Origin: Hyphomonas sp.
GTDB taxonomy: Bacteria; Pseudomonadota; Alphaproteobacteria; Caulobacterales; Hyphomonadaceae
Assembly (NCBI GenBank): GCA_029287305.1
Contig: JARFRJ010000126.1
Span: 1 to 8,339, forward strand
DNA: 8,339 nucleotides
Direction of reading: 5' to 3'
Below the pieces are notes generated by a model. That model ran no database searches and had not been told where the DNA came from. It saw only the letters and a program-made list of their open reading frames with translations. The translations under genes were made by a program, and so were the position numbers. Shown piece by piece: positions 8,301 through 8,339 of this stretch. Numbering within the stretch: the first letter of the stretch is position 1; every line of letters starts with the position of its first letter.

Positions 8301-8339
8301 CTGTCTCTTATACACATCTCCGAGCCCACGAGACGAACA
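8301..8339 (+). other. Nextera/Tn5 sequencing adapter left at the contig end (artefact)
   Basis: Positions 8301-8319 are the 19-bp Tn5 mosaic end CTGTCTCTTATACACATCT. They are followed without a gap at 8320-8334 by CCGAGCCCACGAGAC, the reverse complement of the Nextera read-2 (i7 side) adapter tail. The last five bases (8335-8339) occupy the place of the i7 sample index. This is library-preparation DNA read through a short insert and kept in the assembly, not a genomic transposon: the adapter tail does not occur in Tn5 itself. Genuine sequence ends at 8300. Confidence 0.98.

Noticed and set aside
8301..8319. Tn5/IS50 mosaic end as evidence of a natural transposon insertion
   Set aside because: The sequence after the mosaic end is the commercial read-2 adapter tail, not IS50 or transposon DNA, and it sits exactly at the contig end.

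Overview
This looks like chromosomal DNA from an alphaproteobacterium, judging from its gene families: a very large NAD-dependent glutamate dehydrogenase, PaaI-type hotdog thioesterases, a class B flavin monooxygenase and a Bcr/CflA transporter. This is inference from protein style; there is no rRNA or other phylogenetic marker. I see no tRNA, rRNA, CRISPR array, insertion sequence or phage gene. Both ends of the window cut through genes.

Layout, left to right. At 1-98 (minus) lies the 5' end of a lipoprotein gene with a signal peptide and a clear lipobox; the rest is off the left edge. At 190-1488 (minus) is a complete flavin-containing monooxygenase. A 96-bp divergent promoter region (1489-1584) separates it from a two-gene plus-strand operon of related hotdog thioesterases (1585-2106 and 2099-2530, overlapping by 8 nt). 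That operon converges, across a 40-bp gap, on a minus-strand MFS drug/metabolite exporter of the Bcr/CflA type (2571-3812). Upstream of the exporter, also on the minus strand, is most of a large NAD-glutamate dehydrogenase (3919-8300).

The last 39 bases are not biological. From 8301 the sequence is the 19-bp Tn5 mosaic end followed by the Nextera read-2 adapter and what look like the first bases of a sample index. The genuine sequence therefore ends at 8300. The glutamate dehydrogenase reading frame stays open up to that point and closes only inside the adapter, so the gene is truncated by the contig end and does not start at the apparent TTG at 8254-8256.

How the genes fit together: the dehydrogenase is central nitrogen and carbon catabolism (glutamate to 2-oxoglutarate). 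The monooxygenase and the two thioesterases share a divergent control region and could act on the same small molecules, with the exporter a possible partner, but nothing in the sequence fixes a substrate. I see no strong case for an undescribed system. The most useful observations are the adapter artefact, the truncated gene, the tandem hotdog pair with Asp/Glu divergence at the expected catalytic position, and two short candidate operators.
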